From Bacillota bacterium (GTDB taxonomy: Bacteria > Bacillota_I > Bacilli_A > RFN20 > CAG-826): a DNA stretch of 7,428 bases. The translations under genes and the position numbers were made by a program. Below, one piece after another: positions 6,054 through 7,428 of this stretch (positions are counted from its first letter, which is position 1; each line of letters opens with the position of its first letter). The notes beneath the pieces are model-generated. The model did not search any database. It was not told the origin of the DNA and saw only the letters and a program-made list of their open reading frames with translations. The stretch spans positions 2,342-9,769 of the forward strand of contig DNPJ01000019.1 in assembly GCA_003501485.1 (NCBI GenBank), in the 5' to 3' direction.

Positions 6054-7207
6054 TATTTAACAAACCTTTTGGCAAGATCTTCAATTTGTTCAATATTAGT
6101 CTTGCTCATTGATGAAACAAGAGAAATAACTGGTTCGATATAATTAATATTTTTTTGATTTACTAATAAATCCTTTATGACTTTTCCAGCAGTTGGAGCC
6201 CATGAACCATTTTGTATAATCGCTATATTCTTTTTTTGGAAATTTCTTTCAATTAGATGATGTAAAAATTCATACATCGGAGGAAAAATTGACATATTGT
6301 ATGTGGTTGTCGCTAAAACAATATTTTGATATTTAAACGCTAACGAAACCGCTTCAAAAATATCACATCTTGATAAATCTCTTATCTCAACATTGACGCC
6401 TTCCTTTTCCAATTCTTCTTTTAAGTATTTAACTGCTTGTTTCGTGTGTCCATAAACAGATGTATATGCAATTAAAACACCATTTGTTTCGCTTTCATAT
6501 TTAGACCATTTATCATACAAAGAAATAACTTCTGCAAGGTTTTTATCAATAATTGGTCCGTGTAATGGACAAATCATTTCGATATCTAATTGACTTGCTT
6601 TTTTAAGTAATTGTTGAACTTGAAAACCGTATTTCCCAACAATACCAAAATAGTATCTTCTCGCTTCATCAACCCAATTATCAATAGTATCCAATGCTCC
6701 AAATTTACCAAATGCATCTGCTGAAAACAAAACTTTTGATGTTTCATCATACGTCATAAATACTTCTGGCCAATGAATCATGGGGGCAAAAATAAACTTC
6801 AAATTGTGTCTTCCAAGTGATAATTCGGTGCCATCCTTAATCTCTAATTTATTTTTAATTGTTTTATCTCTAAAATAATTTGAAATCATATTAAAAGTTA
6901 AATCACGTCCAACTATTGTTATATCAGGATATTCTTCAAGCAATTTGAAAATATTCGCAGAATGATCTGGTTCCATATGTTGAACAATTAGATAATCAGG
7001 TTTTTTGTCTTTAAGTATATTTTTGATTTCTTTAATCCAATATTCACCAACATGTTTATCGACCGAATCAAAAATAGCTATTTTTTCATCTACTAATATA
7101 TAAGAATTGTAAGACATCCCATTTGGTATTAGAAAATGTGACTCAAATAAATCTAATGTCTTATCATTACATCCAATAAAATATAAGTCGTTTTTTAAAT
7201 TTTCCAT
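6053..7207 (-). CDS. fprA: Flavodiiron protein (class A, FprA-like O2/NO reductase)
   Basis: This cytoplasmic enzyme reduces O2 to water or NO to N2O, protecting anaerobes, with electrons usually delivered by rubredoxin or a flavoprotein reductase. Its 384 residues make the standard two-domain form. The N-terminal metallo-beta-lactamase-like domain (about 1-240) carries the full diiron set: H77, E79 and D81 in HMEPDHS, H144 in MIHWPE, D164 in SADAFG and H216 in CPLHGP. The flavodoxin domain (about 244-384) has the FMN phosphate loop TSVYGHT (249-255) and the later loops TTYN (301-304) and NGSWAPTAGK (333-342). No fused rubredoxin or reductase domain is present, and none is encoded in the window, so the electron donor must lie elsewhere. 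AAAGAGGTG (7212-7220) precedes the ATG. The gene leads an operon with the ATP-grasp ligase and is divergent from a TetR-type gene that may regulate it. The assignment is very secure; O2 versus NO preference cannot be told. Confidence 0.95.
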   Translation of the reverse strand: MENLKNDLYFIGCNDKTLDLFESHFLIPNGMSYNSYILVDEKIAIFDSVDKHVGEYWIKEIKNILKDKKPDYLIVQHMEPDHSANIFKLLEEYPDITIVGRDLTFNMISNYFRDKTIKNKLEIKDGTELSLGRHNLKFIFAPMIHWPEVFMTYDETSKVLFSADAFGKFGALDTIDNWVDEARRYYFGIVGKYGFQVQQLLKKASQLDIEMICPLHGPIIDKNLAEVISLYDKWSKYESETNGVLIAYTSVYGHTKQAVKYLKEELEKEGVNVEIRDLSRCDIFEAVSLAFKYQNIVLATTTYNMSIFPPMYEFLHHLIERNFQKKNIAIIQNGSWAPTAGKVIKDLLVNQKNINYIEPVISLVSSMSKTNIEQIEDLAKRFVK

Positions 7208-7232
7208 AGCGCACCTCTTTTCTCTTCACTTT

Positions 7233-7261
7233 AATATAAACTTTTTTTAATAAAAAATAAA
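7233..7261 (-). promoter_or_regulatory. Promoter candidate for the flavodiiron operon
   Basis: On the minus strand TATATT (7233-7238) is a fair -10, but the -35 17 bases upstream (TTTATT, 7256-7261) is poor and the surroundings are very AT-rich. It would give a short leader containing the strong AAAGAGGTG ribosome binding site. A weak -35 would fit a promoter that needs an activator, but this is low-certainty. Confidence 0.35.
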
Positions 7262-7298
7262 ATAAAATGAATCAAATAATATTTTTTAAAAATTACTA

Positions 7299-7327
7299 TT
7301 GCAAAGCAAGAAATATAATAATAGAAT
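7299..7327 (+). promoter_or_regulatory. Promoter of the TetR-type regulator
   Basis: TTGCAA (7299-7304), a 17-base spacer and TAGAAT (7322-7327) form a good housekeeping promoter with a start near 7334, exactly at the left arm of the inverted repeat. The layout predicts autorepression. Confidence 0.55.
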
Positions 7328-7331
7328 ACCC

Positions 7332-7349
7332 ATTGACAAAAATGTCAAT
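7332..7349. promoter_or_regulatory. Perfect inverted repeat, candidate TetR operator
   Basis: ATTGACA-AAAA-TGTCAAT is an 18-bp perfect inverted repeat with 7-base arms. It overlaps the predicted transcription start and ends eight bases before the ATG of the TetR-like gene. Arms of the TGACA / TGTCA kind are common in TetR-family operators. Autoregulation is likely; control of the divergent flavodiiron operon, whose start is about 115 bases away, is less certain. Confidence 0.6.
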
Positions 7350-7357
7350 AAAAAAAT

Positions 7358-7428
7358 ATGCCTAGAAACAAAGAACAAAATCAGCAACTAATAGATGAAA
7401 GAAAATGTAGAATTCTCCATTCTGCACT
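7358..7428 (+). CDS. TetR-family transcriptional regulator, N-terminal fragment
   Basis: Only the first 23 codons are inside the window: MPRNKEQNQQLIDERKCRIL, then HSA, with the frame open to the edge. The pattern of a short basic/polar arm followed by R-K-x-x-IL-x-x-A is how helix 1 of TetR DNA-binding domains begins, where the usual form is R..IL.AA...F. The frame cannot start earlier, because an in-frame TAA lies at 7349-7351. No Shine-Dalgarno sequence precedes the ATG; the leader is only about 24 bases and mostly A and T. The perfect dyad directly upstream supports a self-repressing regulator. It diverges from the flavodiiron operon, a common layout for a regulator and its target. With so little sequence the family call is moderate, and the ligand is unknown. 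Confidence 0.6.
   Translation, partial: MPRNKEQNQQLIDERKCRILHSA

Noticed and set aside
7208..7357. AT-rich stretch as an attachment site, origin or small RNA
   Set aside because: It shows only divergent promoter elements and the operator-like dyad; no repeats, DnaA-box cluster or stable GC hairpin is present.
1..7428. Mycoplasma-type code with UGA as tryptophan
   Set aside because: Conserved tryptophans, such as that in the flavodiiron HWPE motif, are TGG, and all main frames are complete with TAA stops and no internal TGA.
1..7428. A defence system, CRISPR array or mobile element
   Set aside because: No regularly spaced repeats, transposase, integrase or nuclease-like protein could be found; the genes look metabolic and stress-related.

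Overview
This is a low-GC window (about one third G+C by eye) with a compact, largely operon-organised layout. Shine-Dalgarno sequences are purine-rich, every stop codon that can be read is TAA, and tryptophan is encoded by TGG, so the ordinary bacterial code applies and a UGA-recoding mycoplasma is unlikely. The mix of enolase, a Ser/Asn-rich lipoprotein, a flavodiiron protein and CcpA-like operators suggests an anaerobic or microaerophilic Bacillota of the Erysipelotrichia / RF39 / Acholeplasma-like kind, probably host-associated. That placement is inference; no marker gene fixes it.

Left part, minus strand. The 5' end of a gene for a secreted protein (1-209) runs off the window. Upstream of it lie the enolase gene (291-1595) with its intrinsic terminator, then a two-gene unit of a secreted lipoprotein (2574-3293) and a carboxylesterase-like alpha/beta hydrolase (1678-2571) two bases apart. 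The 82-base gap between the esterase and enolase holds a CcpA cre-like site, a perfect 8-3-8 dyad and a probable enolase promoter.

Centre, plus strand. The intergenic region 3294-3410 is a divergent promoter region with a second cre-like site. It drives the lipoprotein unit leftwards and a two-gene unit rightwards. The latter encodes the large (3411-4706) and small (4707-5147) subunits of a divergent aconitase X, abutting with no spacer. This is the most interesting locus: both subunits carry the family framework but differ from the usual bacterial and archaeal motifs, and no neighbour reveals the substrate.

Right part. A terminator hairpin at 5161-5187 is shared by the convergent aconitase X unit and the minus-strand operon that follows. 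That operon encodes a complete flavodiiron protein (6053-7207, O2 or NO reductase) and a RimK-like ATP-grasp ligase (5172-6053) coupled by a TAATG overlap. Divergent to it, at the right edge, starts a TetR-type regulator (7358 onwards, truncated by the window) with a perfect ATTGACA-AAAA-TGTCAAT operator candidate at its predicted transcription start. This regulator may control itself and possibly the flavodiiron operon.

No tRNA, rRNA, CRISPR array, insertion sequence or phage gene was seen. No gene-free stretch exceeds 300 bases.
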